A stretch of DNA of 64,000 nt, from the NCBI RefSeq assembly GCF_000428925.1, contig NZ_AUAW01000001.1:186001-250000 (forward strand), read 5' to 3'. How positions within the stretch are numbered: position 1 is the first letter of the stretch; every line of letters begins with the position of its first letter. A model generated the notes under the pieces. It saw only the letters and a list, made by a program, of their open reading frames with translations. It searched no databases and was not told where the DNA came from. Positions 1-9,267 of this stretch are shown here, piece after piece. Both the position numbers and the translations under genes were made by a program. The DNA is from Furfurilactobacillus rossiae DSM 15814. Lineage in GTDB: Bacteria > Bacillota > Bacilli > Lactobacillales > Lactobacillaceae.

Positions 1-1238
1 CAGTGGATGCGGGGTTATGTACGGAAATTGTTTATGGTGTTTTACAGCACCAACTGACGCTGGATTTTTGGCTAAAGCCGTTTATCAAACAACCAGCCAA
101 GGTTAAACCGTGGGTTCTTATCTTACTTAGAACAGCCCTGTTTCAAATGCAGTATTTGGATAAGGTGCCAACACGGGCGGTTTTTGATGAAACCATTCAG
201 ATTGCCAAGCAACGTGGACATGAGGGCATTCGTCGGTTTGTAACGGGTGTTTTGCACGCGGTTGATCGACATGGTTTTGCAGATTTATCAACAATTAAGG
301 ACCCGTTGACGCGCTTGAGTACGACTTATAGTGTGCCAATGCCGTGGGTCCAACAGATGCGCAAAACAGTTGGCGACGATAAGACAAAGCAGACTTTAGC
401 CAGCATCAATCGGCCAGCGTTTCAGTCAGTTCGGCTAAATCCCGCGCTTGGAGAGCGACAGGCACTTTTGCAACAGCTTACTGCGGCAGGGTTGAAATGG
501 ACGGACAGTGAAGTCAGCGGGGAAGGGTTGCGAATCAACGCTGGCCACCCCGCGGGTACACCGCCTTTCAATGAGGGACTTATTACAATTCAAGACGAAA
601 GTGCGATGTTGCCCGTTGAGGCTTTAGCTCCGCAACCTGGCGATGCTGTATTAGACGCATGCGCTGCCCCCGGCGGTAAAACAACGCAAATTGCTGCTCG
701 ACTGAATCCATCACAGGGCGGACATGTCACGGCACTGGATTTGCATGCGCATAAAGTTGCACTGATCGAAGCAAATGCACGTCGTATGCAAGTTTCAGAC
801 AGAATAACGGCGGAACAATTAGATGCTAGAAAGTCGGCTCAACAGTTTGGCGATGAGGCATTTGACCGAATCTTGGTCGATGCACCTTGTTCGGGATTAG
901 GCTTATTACGTCGAAAACCAGAAATTCGTTATGCTAAGACGCTTGCGGATAGCAAACAACTTCAGCAGATTCAGTTAGCAATTCTTGATGCAGTAGCACC
1001 GACGCTGAAGGAAAACGGTATACTAGTTTACAGTACTTGTACCATTTTGAAACAAGAAAACGATGACGTGGCAACTGCGTTTGTCAAAGCACATCCAGAC
1101 TTTGAACTTGTGCCAGTGGAGACGATTCATCATCTGAAAGAAAATCGATCAACACCTTGGTTGACTATTTATCCCGATGATTTTGGCTCCGATGGGTTCT
1201 TTGTTTGTGCATTTAGAAAACGTCATGACAACGATTAG
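1..1238 (+). CDS. rsmB: 16S rRNA (cytosine-967-C5) methyltransferase RsmB, 5' end cut by window
   Basis: The reading frame is open from the first bases, so the true start lies upstream; about 411 residues are visible against roughly 440 for the family. The N-terminal part is the NusB-like RNA-binding domain (about residues 1-130, with the stretch AVFDETIQIAKQRGHEG). The C-terminal part is the Rossmann methyltransferase with the SAM motif LDACAAPGGKT near residue 218, the VDAPCSGLG motif with the PC cysteine, and STCT with the second catalytic cysteine. The enzyme methylates C967 of 16S rRNA with SAM. It is followed 11 bp later by prpC and prkC, the usual Firmicutes order (fmt-rsmB-prpC-prkC). 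Confidence 0.95.
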   Translation, partial: VDAGLCTEIVYGVLQHQLTLDFWLKPFIKQPAKVKPWVLILLRTALFQMQYLDKVPTRAVFDETIQIAKQRGHEGIRRFVTGVLHAVDRHGFADLSTIKDPLTRLSTTYSVPMPWVQQMRKTVGDDKTKQTLASINRPAFQSVRLNPALGERQALLQQLTAAGLKWTDSEVSGEGLRINAGHPAGTPPFNEGLITIQDESAMLPVEALAPQPGDAVLDACAAPGGKTTQIAARLNPSQGGHVTALDLHAHKVALIEANARRMQVSDRITAEQLDARKSAQQFGDEAFDRILVDAPCSGLGLLRRKPEIRYAKTLADSKQLQQIQLAILDAVAPTLKENGILVYSTCTILKQENDDVATAFVKAHPDFELVPVETIHHLKENRSTPWLTIYPDDFGSDGFFVCAFRKRHDND

Positions 1239-1249
1239 GTGATTGGCTT

Positions 1250-1996
1250 ATGGAAGTAGCATATCTGTCAGATATTGGGCGACAACGAGAGAGTAACCAA
1301 GACTATGTCGGCATGTTTCGGAACCAATCGGGACTTGAATTTGCCATTGTAGCGGACGGCATTGGTGGTCACCAAGGCGGTGATGTGGCCTCAACGATGG
1401 CCGTTTCACACATGGGCAGTCGGTTTGAAGATACCTCTTTCACTGATCCTGGGACCGCGGCCAAGTGGCTGTCTAGCGAGGCTCAACAAGAAAATGACAC
1501 CATTATTGAAAAAGCGCATCAATATCAAGATTTAAACGGCATGGGAACCACCATCGTTGTTGCGATTATTTTTCAACGACAGTTTTTGTTAGCCAACATT
1601 GGGGATTCACGTGGTTATTTATTGCGCAATGCACAGCTTGCCCAACTAACTGAAGATCATTCATTAGTTAATGAGCTGGTCAAGTTGGGACAGATCAGTG
1701 AAGAAGATGCGCGCACCCATCCCGAGAAAAATATTATTACTCGGACACTAGGCATTAATGACGAAGCAGATATTGATATTAATTTGTATCATGCTCAACC
1801 GCACGATGTGGTCATGCTCTGTTCGGATGGGCTGACCAACATGGTCACTGATGCCCAAATACAGGCGGTCTTGCAGAGAAATCTGACGTTGCAGGAAAAG
1901 TGTCAACAATTGATTGATTTAGCAAACGAAGCTGGTGGCAAAGACAACATCACAGTGTTACTGATTTCAGCCGAAGGTGAGGTGACTGCCTCATGA
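1250..1996 (+). CDS. prpC: PP2C-family Ser/Thr protein phosphatase PrpC (Stp)
   Basis: 248 residues, the normal length for bacterial PPM phosphatases. Metal-binding motifs are all present: DIGRQRESNQD at the N terminus, ADGIGGHQGGD, GDSRGYL and the C-terminal GGKDNITVLL. It is a soluble Mn/Mg-dependent phosphatase expected to reverse phosphorylation by the kinase encoded next. The stop codon overlaps the start of prkC (ATGA), so the two are translationally coupled. Confidence 0.96.
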   Translation: MEVAYLSDIGRQRESNQDYVGMFRNQSGLEFAIVADGIGGHQGGDVASTMAVSHMGSRFEDTSFTDPGTAAKWLSSEAQQENDTIIEKAHQYQDLNGMGTTIVVAIIFQRQFLLANIGDSRGYLLRNAQLAQLTEDHSLVNELVKLGQISEEDARTHPEKNIITRTLGINDEADIDINLYHAQPHDVVMLCSDGLTNMVTDAQIQAVLQRNLTLQEKCQQLIDLANEAGGKDNITVLLISAEGEVTAS

Positions 1997-3960
1997 GGCC
2001 GAACTACACATTAGCGGGTCGTTACCGAATCATTCGTCCGCTAGGTGAAGGCGGGATGGCCGATGTTTATCTGGCGCACGATCTGATTTTGGATCGGGAT
2101 GTATCAGTTAAGCTATTACGTTTGGATTTACGCGATGATCCCTCTACAGAACGGCGTTTTCAACGTGAAGCGATGGCCGCCAGTGAGCTCGTGTCACCGC
2201 ATATTGTGAGTGTCTATGACGTTGGTGAAGATAACGGAATGCAATATTTGGTCATGGAATATGTTTCCGGAACTGACTTGAAAATGTATATTCGCAATCA
2301 TTTTCCGATTCCTTATCCGACCGTTGTCAATCTCATGCAACAAATTTTGGATGGGGTTCGCATTGCTCATGAACATGGCATTATTCATCGTGATTTAAAG
2401 CCGCAAAACGTGTTGGTGGATCAGTCCGGCCAGTTAAAAATCTCGGATTTCGGGATTGCGGTAATTAGCAGTGAGTCTTCGATGACACAGACTAATACCG
2501 TGTTAGGATCGGTTCATTATTTGTCTCCTGAACAGGCGCGTGGTGGCATGGCTAGCAAAAAAAGTGACATTTACTCGTTGGGGATTATCCTTTATGAGAT
2601 GTTAACCGGCAGTGTTCCGTTTGAAGGCGAAACGGCCGTATCGATTGCGTTGAAGCACTCACAGAGCAATATGCCATCAGTTCGCGACTATGACCCCAGA
2701 ATTCCGCAACCGTTAGAAAATATTATTCTTCACGCCACGGCAAAGAATCCTTCTGACCGTTACGTCTCTGTCCAGGCAATGGCCAACGATTTAGCAACGG
2801 CGTTGTCGCCTGAACGCCGCGACGAAAAGCGGTTTGAACCGCGAATTGTCGATGATGGTGCCACTAAGGTGATTCCAGTTGATCAAATATTGGCAGCGAG
2901 CAATCAACAACGAGCTGATAGCCAAATTTCGCGTCAGGAACCAACTTCTGCAGCTGCTGAAGTGGCAGATACACCAAGTCGAAAATCACCAGCACGAGCC
3001 CGTAGGCTATTCGGGTGGCTATTTGGCGTCGCTGTTGTCTTAGTACTGGGTGTTTTAGCGTGGATCTGGTTGATTCCGGGTCAGGTAACGGTGCCAAATG
3101 TTGCGGGGATGACGCCAGTTAAAGCAGCCAAGGTGTTGAAACACAATCAGTTACGGTTGGGCAAGCAAACTAAGGCAACCAGTGAACGGCGTGCCAAAGG
3201 TGAGATTATCAAGGCCACGCCGGCAATTGGTTCACAGGCAAAGCAACAGGCTAGGGTCAATGTGGTCGTCAGTTCAGGCCGACCGAAGATTAGTGTGGAC
3301 GATTATACTGGTGAGCGGTATACGACAGCCGTTCGTCAGTTAAAAAAGTTGGGCTTAACTGCAACGCGTGTTGATGAATATACGGCAGACGCAGCTAACG
3401 GTGTCATTGTTGATCAAGATGTCGTGCCAGGTGACACGGTTTATCGTCACAGTACCATAACGTTTACTGTTAGCAGCGGGTCTTCTCATGGTTCAACGGT
3501 TAAACACTATAAAATGCCGAACTTTGCCGGTGATAAGCAGACTGAGGTACAGCAGTGGGCAGAAGACCACAGCGTGACGGTCACGTTTAGTGATGAAACA
3601 TCGACAACGGTTGCCCAGGGCAAAATTATTCGTCAGGCACCAACGTCTGGCAGTATGATTTCTGCCGGTCAAACGTTTGCGGCGGTAGTCTCATCTGGAC
3701 CAGCGTTGCATAATTTCCATGTCAATCTCACAATTCCGTACAAAGCACCAAGTAATGATCCGACCGGGACGAATGATATTAAAATTTATATCAAGGATCA
3801 CGACAAGAAATTAACGGATGTGTATCAGCAGTTACAAATTTCATCAGATACAGATGTTTCGCTGCCATTTACAACAACGACCAATGGTGAAGGCGAATAC
3901 GTCATTAAGCGTGATGGTCATACAATTATGGCGGATCATAGCGTAACCTCAGGAAATTAG
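1993..3960 (+). CDS. prkC: Membrane Ser/Thr protein kinase PrkC (PknB/StkP type) with three PASTA domains
   Basis: 655 residues. The N-terminal Hanks kinase domain (about 8-270) shows the glycine loop GEGGMADVY, the catalytic HRDLKPQN, DFGIA and the activation-loop end YLSPEQARGG. A membrane segment follows at about 339-361, just after the basic stretch ARARR. Three extracellular PASTA repeats come next (about 366-431, 432-499 and 508-574). A further domain of about 80 residues follows (575-655; start HNFHVNLTIPY) and is not a PASTA repeat. PASTA kinases sense peptidoglycan fragments or lipid II and control cell-wall synthesis and division. It overlaps prpC by 4 bp and is 9 bp from rsgA. Confidence 0.96.
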   Translation: MRPNYTLAGRYRIIRPLGEGGMADVYLAHDLILDRDVSVKLLRLDLRDDPSTERRFQREAMAASELVSPHIVSVYDVGEDNGMQYLVMEYVSGTDLKMYIRNHFPIPYPTVVNLMQQILDGVRIAHEHGIIHRDLKPQNVLVDQSGQLKISDFGIAVISSESSMTQTNTVLGSVHYLSPEQARGGMASKKSDIYSLGIILYEMLTGSVPFEGETAVSIALKHSQSNMPSVRDYDPRIPQPLENIILHATAKNPSDRYVSVQAMANDLATALSPERRDEKRFEPRIVDDGATKVIPVDQILAASNQQRADSQISRQEPTSAAAEVADTPSRKSPARARRLFGWLFGVAVVLVLGVLAWIWLIPGQVTVPNVAGMTPVKAAKVLKHNQLRLGKQTKATSERRAKGEIIKATPAIGSQAKQQARVNVVVSSGRPKISVDDYTGERYTTAVRQLKKLGLTATRVDEYTADAANGVIVDQDVVPGDTVYRHSTITFTVSSGSSHGSTVKHYKMPNFAGDKQTEVQQWAEDHSVTVTFSDETSTTVAQGKIIRQAPTSGSMISAGQTFAAVVSSGPALHNFHVNLTIPYKAPSNDPTGTNDIKIYIKDHDKKLTDVYQQLQISSDTDVSLPFTTTTNGEGEYVIKRDGHTIMADHSVTSGN

Positions 3961-3969
3961 GAGAAGTCT

Positions 3970-4869
3970 ATGAAGGGACAAATTCATCAGTTATTGGCCG
4001 GTTTTTATGACGTTCAGACAGCTGATGGTCAGTTATACAGAACGCGAGCTCGTGGTAATTTTCGCAAACGGAAAGTGAGTCCCATGGTTGGCGATTTTGT
4101 TGAATTTAGCGCAGAAGCTGGTTCAGACGGATACATTTTAAGCGTTGATGATCGACGTAACGCTTTAGTGCGGCCCCCAGTTAGCAACATTGATCAGGCG
4201 GTCGTTGTAACCGCGGCCACAGAGCCAACCTTTTCGAGTAACTTGCTAGATCGTCAGCTGGTCGCACTCGAGAGTCAGCATATTCATTCCATTATTTATT
4301 TTACAAAGACAGATTTGTTAACTGCTGACCAGCGCGAGCACTTTACACCACTCATTGCTGGTTATAAAGCGATTGGTTACGATGTTTTCTTTAGTCAGCA
4401 GGCGTTTTCGGATACCGATTTAAACAGGTTACGCGATTGTTTTAAGGATCGGTTAACTGTTTTTATGGGTCAAACAGGTGCGGGAAAATCGACCTTGTTA
4501 AACCATTTGTCACCAGATTTGGATTTGGCAACCGGTGAAATTTCACAGGTTCTGAATCGTGGGAAACACACGACTCGTAAAGTTGGCTTGTTAAGTGTCG
4601 GTGGTGGATTAGTCGCAGATACGCCTGGTTTTTCATCGTATGAAGATTTTAAAATGGACGTTCGCGAATTAGGTCAGTATTTCCCAGAGTTGCAGGCGCT
4701 CTCACCATCTTGTCGTTTTCGCGGCTGTCAGCACATTAACGAACCAGGCTGTGCAGTTAAGGCTGCCGTGGATGCTGGCGAGGTCATGAAAAGCCGCTAT
4801 GAGAATTATTTACAGTTTCACCAGTTGATTGCCGACCAGAAACCACGGTATGATAAGAGTCGGAAATAA
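3970..4869 (+). CDS. rsgA: Ribosome small-subunit-dependent GTPase RsgA (YloQ)
   Basis: 299 residues. An N-terminal OB-fold is followed by a circularly permuted GTPase domain in the order G4 (TKTDLL), G1 ([11 protein letters not shown]) and G3 (DTPGF). At the C terminus is the zinc site made by a Cys, the GCQH pair and a later Cys (about residues 247-262). The protein assists late maturation of the 30S subunit. It has an AGGAGAAG ribosome binding site and sits between prkC and rpe, the standard Firmicutes context. Confidence 0.97.
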   Translation: MKGQIHQLLAGFYDVQTADGQLYRTRARGNFRKRKVSPMVGDFVEFSAEAGSDGYILSVDDRRNALVRPPVSNIDQAVVVTAATEPTFSSNLLDRQLVALESQHIHSIIYFTKTDLLTADQREHFTPLIAGYKAIGYDVFFSQQAFSDTDLNRLRDCFKDRLTVFMGQTGAGKSTLLNHLSPDLDLATGEISQVLNRGKHTTRKVGLLSVGGGLVADTPGFSSYEDFKMDVRELGQYFPELQALSPSCRFRGCQHINEPGCAVKAAVDAGEVMKSRYENYLQFHQLIADQKPRYDKSRK

Positions 4870-4888
4870 AAATTTGGAGGAAGATTTT

Positions 4889-5542
4889 ATGATTAAGGTA
4901 GCCCCATCGATTTTAAGTGCAGATTTTGTTAATTTTGAACGTGATATTAAGATGGTTGAAAAAAACGGTGCCGACTTGTTACATGTTGATATTATGGATG
5001 GCATGTTCGTGCCTAACATGTCGTTTGGTTGGACAACAGTTGCAGCCATTCGTCCGATTACTAACTTGTTCTTGGATGTTCACATGATGGTCCAAAACCC
5101 TGAACGGTACGTGGACCAGTTTGCTAAAGCAGGTGCTGATTTAATTGGTGTGCACGTTGAAGCAACTTCTCATATTCACCGGGCACTTCAAATGATTCAT
5201 AACGATGGTGTTAAGGCAGAGGTTGTGATCAACCCAGGCACACCCGTTAGTCAAATTGAACCATTGCTGCCATTTGTCGATCAAGTATTGGTCATGACGG
5301 TTAATCCTGGTTTTGGTGGTCAAAAGTTCTTGCCACAGATGATCGAAAAAATTCAACTTTTGGATGACTTGAAGAAGGACAAGGGTTACGACTTTGACAT
5401 CGAAATTGATGGTGGTGTTAACGACAAGACAGTTGTTGACTGCTACAAAGCGGGCGCTACGGTTGCTGTTGCTGGTTCGTTTGTATACGGTGCTGATGAC
5501 CCTGCAGCTGCCATTGCCTCTATCCATAATGCAACGCGTTAA
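4889..5542 (+). CDS. rpe: Ribulose-phosphate 3-epimerase
   Basis: 217 residues, the standard length. Starting at ATG 4889 gives the canonical MIKVAPSILSADF beginning behind TTGGAGGAAG; an in-frame upstream extension to 4829 would overlap rsgA and is unlikely. Metal and catalytic motifs VDIMDGMFVPN, the HMMV histidine, VNPGFGGQKF and EIDGGV are present. It interconverts ribulose-5-phosphate and xylulose-5-phosphate in the pentose phosphate or phosphoketolase pathway. Confidence 0.97.
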   Translation: MIKVAPSILSADFVNFERDIKMVEKNGADLLHVDIMDGMFVPNMSFGWTTVAAIRPITNLFLDVHMMVQNPERYVDQFAKAGADLIGVHVEATSHIHRALQMIHNDGVKAEVVINPGTPVSQIEPLLPFVDQVLVMTVNPGFGGQKFLPQMIEKIQLLDDLKKDKGYDFDIEIDGGVNDKTVVDCYKAGATVAVAGSFVYGADDPAAAIASIHNATR

Positions 5543-5562
5543 TTAATGAGGGCAATTCAAAC

Positions 5563-6279
5563 ATGGTAAAGACAAGTGGGACACCTCAAAGTCTTGAACG
5601 GTTGAATATTTTAGTTGGCGGCCCCCAATCTGAATGGCCGGATGACTTGGTCAGCGGGGCAGTTAGTGGTCCATGGATTGGTGTTGACCGTGGTGCAATT
5701 AGGCTATTACAACTTGGGATAACACCGTTAATTGCGCTTGGCGATTTTGATTCCTCAACTGATGAGGAGTTTGGACGTGTACGCAAGGCAGTTAGTGATC
5801 TTCGTCAAGTCGGTTCTGCGAAAGATGAAACAGATACGCAAATGGGTGTTTCAGTAGCTATGACCGAGTTTGACGCTCATGAAATTGTTGTGTACGGTGC
5901 TACCGGTGGCCGCCTTGATCACTTGTTAGCTAATGTATTTTTGCCATTAGAACCACGGTACCGAGCAGTCGTCAATCGGCTCACGTACGTTGACCGCCAG
6001 AATACGATGCGCTTTTATGTACCAGGAACTTATCAATTACAACGTGAATCAGATAAGCGCTATTTGGCGTTTGTCACGTTTGGCCCTGTTCGACAATTAA
6101 CTCTTCCAGATGAACGTTATCATCTTGATCATGCCGATATCACGCGACCGGTTTCATTTGCCAGCAATGAATTTGTGGGCGACACAGCGTCATTTTCATT
6201 TACCAGCGGTATTGTTGGTGTTATTCAAAGTCGCGATTTAAAAGATAATCGTGCTGAACGATATGATTTAAATGCCTAA
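5563..6279 (+). CDS. thiN: Thiamine pyrophosphokinase
   Basis: 238 residues. Family motifs are visible: WIGVDRGA near residue 40, ALGDFDSST, the KDETDTQMG substrate-binding stretch and GATGGRLDHLLANV. It transfers pyrophosphate from ATP to thiamine to make thiamine diphosphate. The ATG at 5563 has only a weak ribosome binding site (GAGGGC), which fits translation coupled to rpe 20 bp upstream. A strong terminator follows at 6318. Confidence 0.93.
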   Translation: MVKTSGTPQSLERLNILVGGPQSEWPDDLVSGAVSGPWIGVDRGAIRLLQLGITPLIALGDFDSSTDEEFGRVRKAVSDLRQVGSAKDETDTQMGVSVAMTEFDAHEIVVYGATGGRLDHLLANVFLPLEPRYRAVVNRLTYVDRQNTMRFYVPGTYQLQRESDKRYLAFVTFGPVRQLTLPDERYHLDHADITRPVSFASNEFVGDTASFSFTSGIVGVIQSRDLKDNRAERYDLNA

Positions 6280-6317
6280 ACCCCAGATGACATTACTTAG
6301 TTGTCATTTATATTCAT

Positions 6318-6356
6318 AAAAAAGTTGATTGCCAGATTTGGTAATCAACTTTTTTA
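6318..6356 (+). terminator. Rho-independent terminator after thiN
   Basis: A 13-bp perfect stem (AAAAAAGTTGATT paired with AATCAACTTTTTT) with a 12-nt loop ends in a T run. It closes the rsmB-thiN transcription unit. Confidence 0.85.
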
Positions 6357-6470
6357 GTAATTTGAATTTTTTTGAACATCGATCAAAGCGATTGTGAGAC
6401 GGTTTGTTCTGACTTGGTTTTTATAAGGTACATTTTCAAAGATGAAAGGGGAATCTTAATGAAACCAAAG

Positions 6471-6498
6471 AAAAAACGCCAGTCAATTGACTGACGCT
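6471..6498 (-). terminator. Rho-independent terminator after rpmB
   Basis: Read on the reverse strand, AGCGTCAGTC and GACTGGCGTT form a 10-bp stem (two G-T pairs) around AATT, followed by six T residues. It lies directly downstream of rpmB. Confidence 0.75.
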
Positions 6499-6509
6499 AT
6501 CGTGTTTAA

Positions 6510-6695
6510 TTAAACACGAGTCACTTTTCCTGATTTTAATGTCCGGGCAGAAACCCAAACACGCTTCGGCTTGCCATCAACTAAGATGCGAACCTTTTGC
6601 AGGTTAGCCTTCCAGCTACGACGGCTGCTGTTTAAGGCGTGGGAACGGTTGTTACCAAAATGTGTCCGTTTGCCAGTAATAAAATCTTTAGCCAT
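6510..6695 (-). CDS. rpmB: 50S ribosomal protein L28
   Basis: 61 residues, highly basic, starting [20 protein letters not shown], which is typical of L28; the end reads SGKVTRV. A strong AAGGAGG ribosome binding site sits 8 bp before the ATG. It is a single-gene transcription unit opposite to its neighbours, with its own promoter and terminator, as in other Firmicutes (rpmB between thiN and yloU). Confidence 0.97.
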   Translation of the reverse strand: MAKDFITGKRTHFGNNRSHALNSSRRSWKANLQKVRILVDGKPKRVWVSARTLKSGKVTRV

Positions 6696-6750
6696 TGTTC
6701 ATCCCTCCTTATCGGATTTCCAAAGGGAACCTCTTTTTTCTCACCTAAAT

Positions 6751-6779
6751 AATTTACCATATGCTGTTGGCGAATGCAA
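6751..6779 (-). promoter_or_regulatory. Promoter of rpmB
   Basis: On the reverse strand TTGCAT, a 17-bp spacer and TAAATT form a good sigma-A promoter 56 bp upstream of the rpmB start. Confidence 0.6.
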
Positions 6780-6843
6780 TATAAAATGCCAAGGAAAAAT
6801 ACTTGACACCTTAAATTGCCGTCCAGACGCTTAAACAACACTC

Positions 6844-6872
6844 TAGACTTTTTTCAAGGACCGTTTTATGAT
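6844..6872 (+). promoter_or_regulatory. Probable promoter of yloU-fakA
   Basis: TAGACT, a 17-bp spacer and TATGAT. It lies in the divergent gap between rpmB and yloU, about 70 bp before the yloU start. Confidence 0.5.
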
Positions 6873-6940
6873 AGCATGATTGAAGATTGCATGATGAACT
6901 CTTTACTAAGAGTGAGTTAAATAGTTGAGGAGGCCTATTC

Positions 6941-7303
6941 ATGGCTGTTAAGATCAAAACGCAATTTGGCACCATCGATATTAATAACGATGTGATTGCC
7001 ACGGTCGTTGGCGGCGCCGCAACCGACAACTATGGTGTTGTCGGAATGGCATCTAAAAACCAACTGCGTGATAACGTAAACGAAATTTTACGACGTGATA
7101 ATTATGCGCGTGGCGTCGTTGTTCGCCAAGAAGATAATGGTGTGGCCATTGATGTGTACATCGTGGTTGGCTATGGCACCAAAATTTCTGAAGTATCTAA
7201 AAACGTACAACAAAAGGTTCGTTACAACTTGGATAGTATGCTTGGTATTGCAGCTAACTCCGTGAATGTCACGGTTCAAGGTGTTCGAGTACTTGCAGAC
7301 TAG
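6941..7303 (+). CDS. Asp23/Gls24 family envelope stress response protein (YloU)
   Basis: 120 residues with the Asp23/Gls24 fold: FGTIDINNDVIATVVGGAA at the start, GVVVRQEDNGVAIDVYIVV in the middle and the C-terminal VNVTVQGVRV. It has an excellent GAGGAGG ribosome binding site. The family is small and cytoplasmic, often membrane-associated, and linked to envelope or alkaline stress; the exact role is unknown. It is linked to fakA as in other Firmicutes (yloU-yloV). Confidence 0.93.
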   Translation: MAVKIKTQFGTIDINNDVIATVVGGAATDNYGVVGMASKNQLRDNVNEILRRDNYARGVVVRQEDNGVAIDVYIVVGYGTKISEVSKNVQQKVRYNLDSMLGIAANSVNVTVQGVRVLAD

Positions 7304-7336
7304 ACGATTTTTTGTAACGAAGTGGGGGAAACTGAA

Positions 7337-9040
7337 TTGGAAGCAACATTAACTACCATGACCAACCTTGAATTCGGAAAGATGGTCCAGGCTGCCTCGA
7401 AACGTTTGACGAGTCAGGCAGAATTTATTAATTCGCTCAACGTTTTTCCGGTGCCTGATGGTGACACAGGTACCAATATTTCGCTGGCGTTTGCCAGTGG
7501 TGCAAAATATGAACGTGAAGTTACGTCAACTTCTGTCAGTGATCAGGCGGCTGCTTTAGCCAAGGGATTGTTGATGGGTGCACGTGGTAACTCTGGTGTT
7601 ATTACATCACAGATTTTTCGCGGCTTTTCAAAGAGTGTTGACGGTAAGCAAACACTTAGTGCTAAAGACTTTGCTGAAGCTTTGGCAGCCAGTGCTCAAA
7701 CAGCTTATAAAGCGGTTATGAAGCCAACGGAAGGCACTATCTTAACGGTTATCCGTGAAGCTGCCAAGGCTGGTCGCGATAAGGCAAACGAAACTGATGA
7801 TATTGCCGTTGTGATGGATGCCGTATACGCAGCCTCTCAGAAGGCCTTAGCTTCAACACCAGATTTACTACCCGTCCTAAAGCAAGTTGGCGTGGTGGAC
7901 TCTGGCGGTCAAGGGTTGGTCTTCATTTTCCAATCTTTTGATGAAGTCTTGAACGGAAAGTCTACTGACTCTGATATTGATACACCTGACGATGCTCAAA
8001 TGGATGAAATGATCAACGCGACTCATCATCGCAGTGTGCAGGGTGAATTAGATCCTAATGACATCAAGTACGGTTACTGTACTGAAATCATGGTGCGCAT
8101 TGGCGGTGGCCAGCAAGTTGACCGCAAGTTTGATTATGATGAATTTTATCAATATTTAGCTGGTTTAGGCGATTCATTGTTAGTGATTAATGATGACGAA
8201 ATCGTTAAAGTGCATGTTCACACCGAGCACCCTGGAGATGTCATGACATGGGGTCAGCACTTTGGTGATTTAATCAAAGTTAAAGTTGACAATATGCGTC
8301 ACCAACAAGAAGAAATTATGGAAAAGGATCAGGACGAGGTAACCACGAAGACGGCTGTTGGTGTTGCCCAACCGGTTGCCGCACCAGATACTGCGGTGAT
8401 TTCCATTTCTGCTGGTGATGGTGTTGCCGAGCTATTTAAGAGCTTAGGCGTTACGCACGTGATTAATGGTGGTCAGACCATGAATCCAAGCACTGAAGAC
8501 ATTGTCAAAGCGATTAATGCCAGTGGTGCTAAAAAGGCGATTGTGTTACCGAACAATGGCAACATCTTTATGGCCGCTGACCAGGCTGCTAAAGTTGCCG
8601 ATGTGCCAACTGTGATTGTTCACAGTAAATCCATTTCACAAGGGATGACGGCTCTGCTAGCCTATAATCCTGATTCCGAATTGGATGCTAACAAACAGGC
8701 AATGGAAGATAACTTGGATACTGTGAAGAGTGGTCAAGTGACTCACGCCATCCGTGATACGACCCTTGATGGTATCGAAATCAAGAATGGTGAGTTTATG
8801 GGCATTATTGATGGTTCTATCAAAGTGACAGATGCCTCATTGCTTGGTGCTGCCACCAAGATGGTGCAAGCCATGATTGATGACGACAGTGAAATTGTCA
8901 CGGTGATCTATGGTGCCGATGCGACAGAAGCTGATGCTTCATCGTTGGAAGATGCGATTATGGCATTGGATGACGAGCTTGAAGTCGAAATTCACGAGGG
9001 TGACCAACCGGTTTATCCATTCTTGGTTTCTGTTGAATAA
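7337..9040 (+). CDS. fakA: Fatty acid kinase ATP-binding subunit FakA (DAK2 domain, YloV)
   Basis: About 567 residues from a TTG start at 7337, chosen because GGGGGAA lies 6-7 bp before it; an earlier in-frame GTG at 7322 overlaps this ribosome binding site. The N-terminal DAK2 domain shows PVPDGDTGTN (Mg-ATP binding aspartates), GARGNSGVITSQIFRGF and VDSGGQGL. A central domain and a C-terminal DegV-like region (GVTHVINGGQTMNPS, LPNNGNI) follow. Together with a fatty-acid-carrying FakB partner, encoded elsewhere, it phosphorylates exogenous fatty acids for phospholipid synthesis. That fits plsX, the acyl-phosphate-forming enzyme, being encoded nearby. Confidence 0.93.
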   Translation: MEATLTTMTNLEFGKMVQAASKRLTSQAEFINSLNVFPVPDGDTGTNISLAFASGAKYEREVTSTSVSDQAAALAKGLLMGARGNSGVITSQIFRGFSKSVDGKQTLSAKDFAEALAASAQTAYKAVMKPTEGTILTVIREAAKAGRDKANETDDIAVVMDAVYAASQKALASTPDLLPVLKQVGVVDSGGQGLVFIFQSFDEVLNGKSTDSDIDTPDDAQMDEMINATHHRSVQGELDPNDIKYGYCTEIMVRIGGGQQVDRKFDYDEFYQYLAGLGDSLLVINDDEIVKVHVHTEHPGDVMTWGQHFGDLIKVKVDNMRHQQEEIMEKDQDEVTTKTAVGVAQPVAAPDTAVISISAGDGVAELFKSLGVTHVINGGQTMNPSTEDIVKAINASGAKKAIVLPNNGNIFMAADQAAKVADVPTVIVHSKSISQGMTALLAYNPDSELDANKQAMEDNLDTVKSGQVTHAIRDTTLDGIEIKNGEFMGIIDGSIKVTDASLLGAATKMVQAMIDDDSEIVTVIYGADATEADASSLEDAIMALDDELEVEIHEGDQPVYPFLVSVE

Positions 9041-9054
9041 TTAAAAACAACTGC

Positions 9055-9093
9055 AAAATTCCTATTCCTGTGTCGAGGTTTAGGAATTTTTTT
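9055..9093 (+). terminator. Rho-independent terminator after fakA
   Basis: AAATTCCTA pairs with TAGGAATTT across a 16-nt loop and is followed by a run of seven T residues. Confidence 0.75.
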
Positions 9094-9267
9094 GTTGAAG
9101 ATTGGCTATTTAATTTAGTTTTGGATGACGTTTTTAACACGTGATTAGTTTGAAAGTTGGTCTTTTTCGTGTGCTTATCTGTCGTTTTTTGCCTGTCTTT
9201 GATACGATAAGAGTAGTGTATTTACTTCAGATTAAATAAAACTGCGTGCCTGGAAGGGAGGGTTCAA

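Noticed and set aside
6460-6495. Eleven-codon frame (MKPKKKRQSID) after GAAAGGGGAATC
   Set aside because: It lies inside the rpmB terminator; the coding appearance comes from the A tract. No support for expression.
6571-6834. Open frame of 87 codons opposite rpmB
   Set aside because: It is antisense to the L28 gene and crosses its promoter; no similarity or ribosome binding site.
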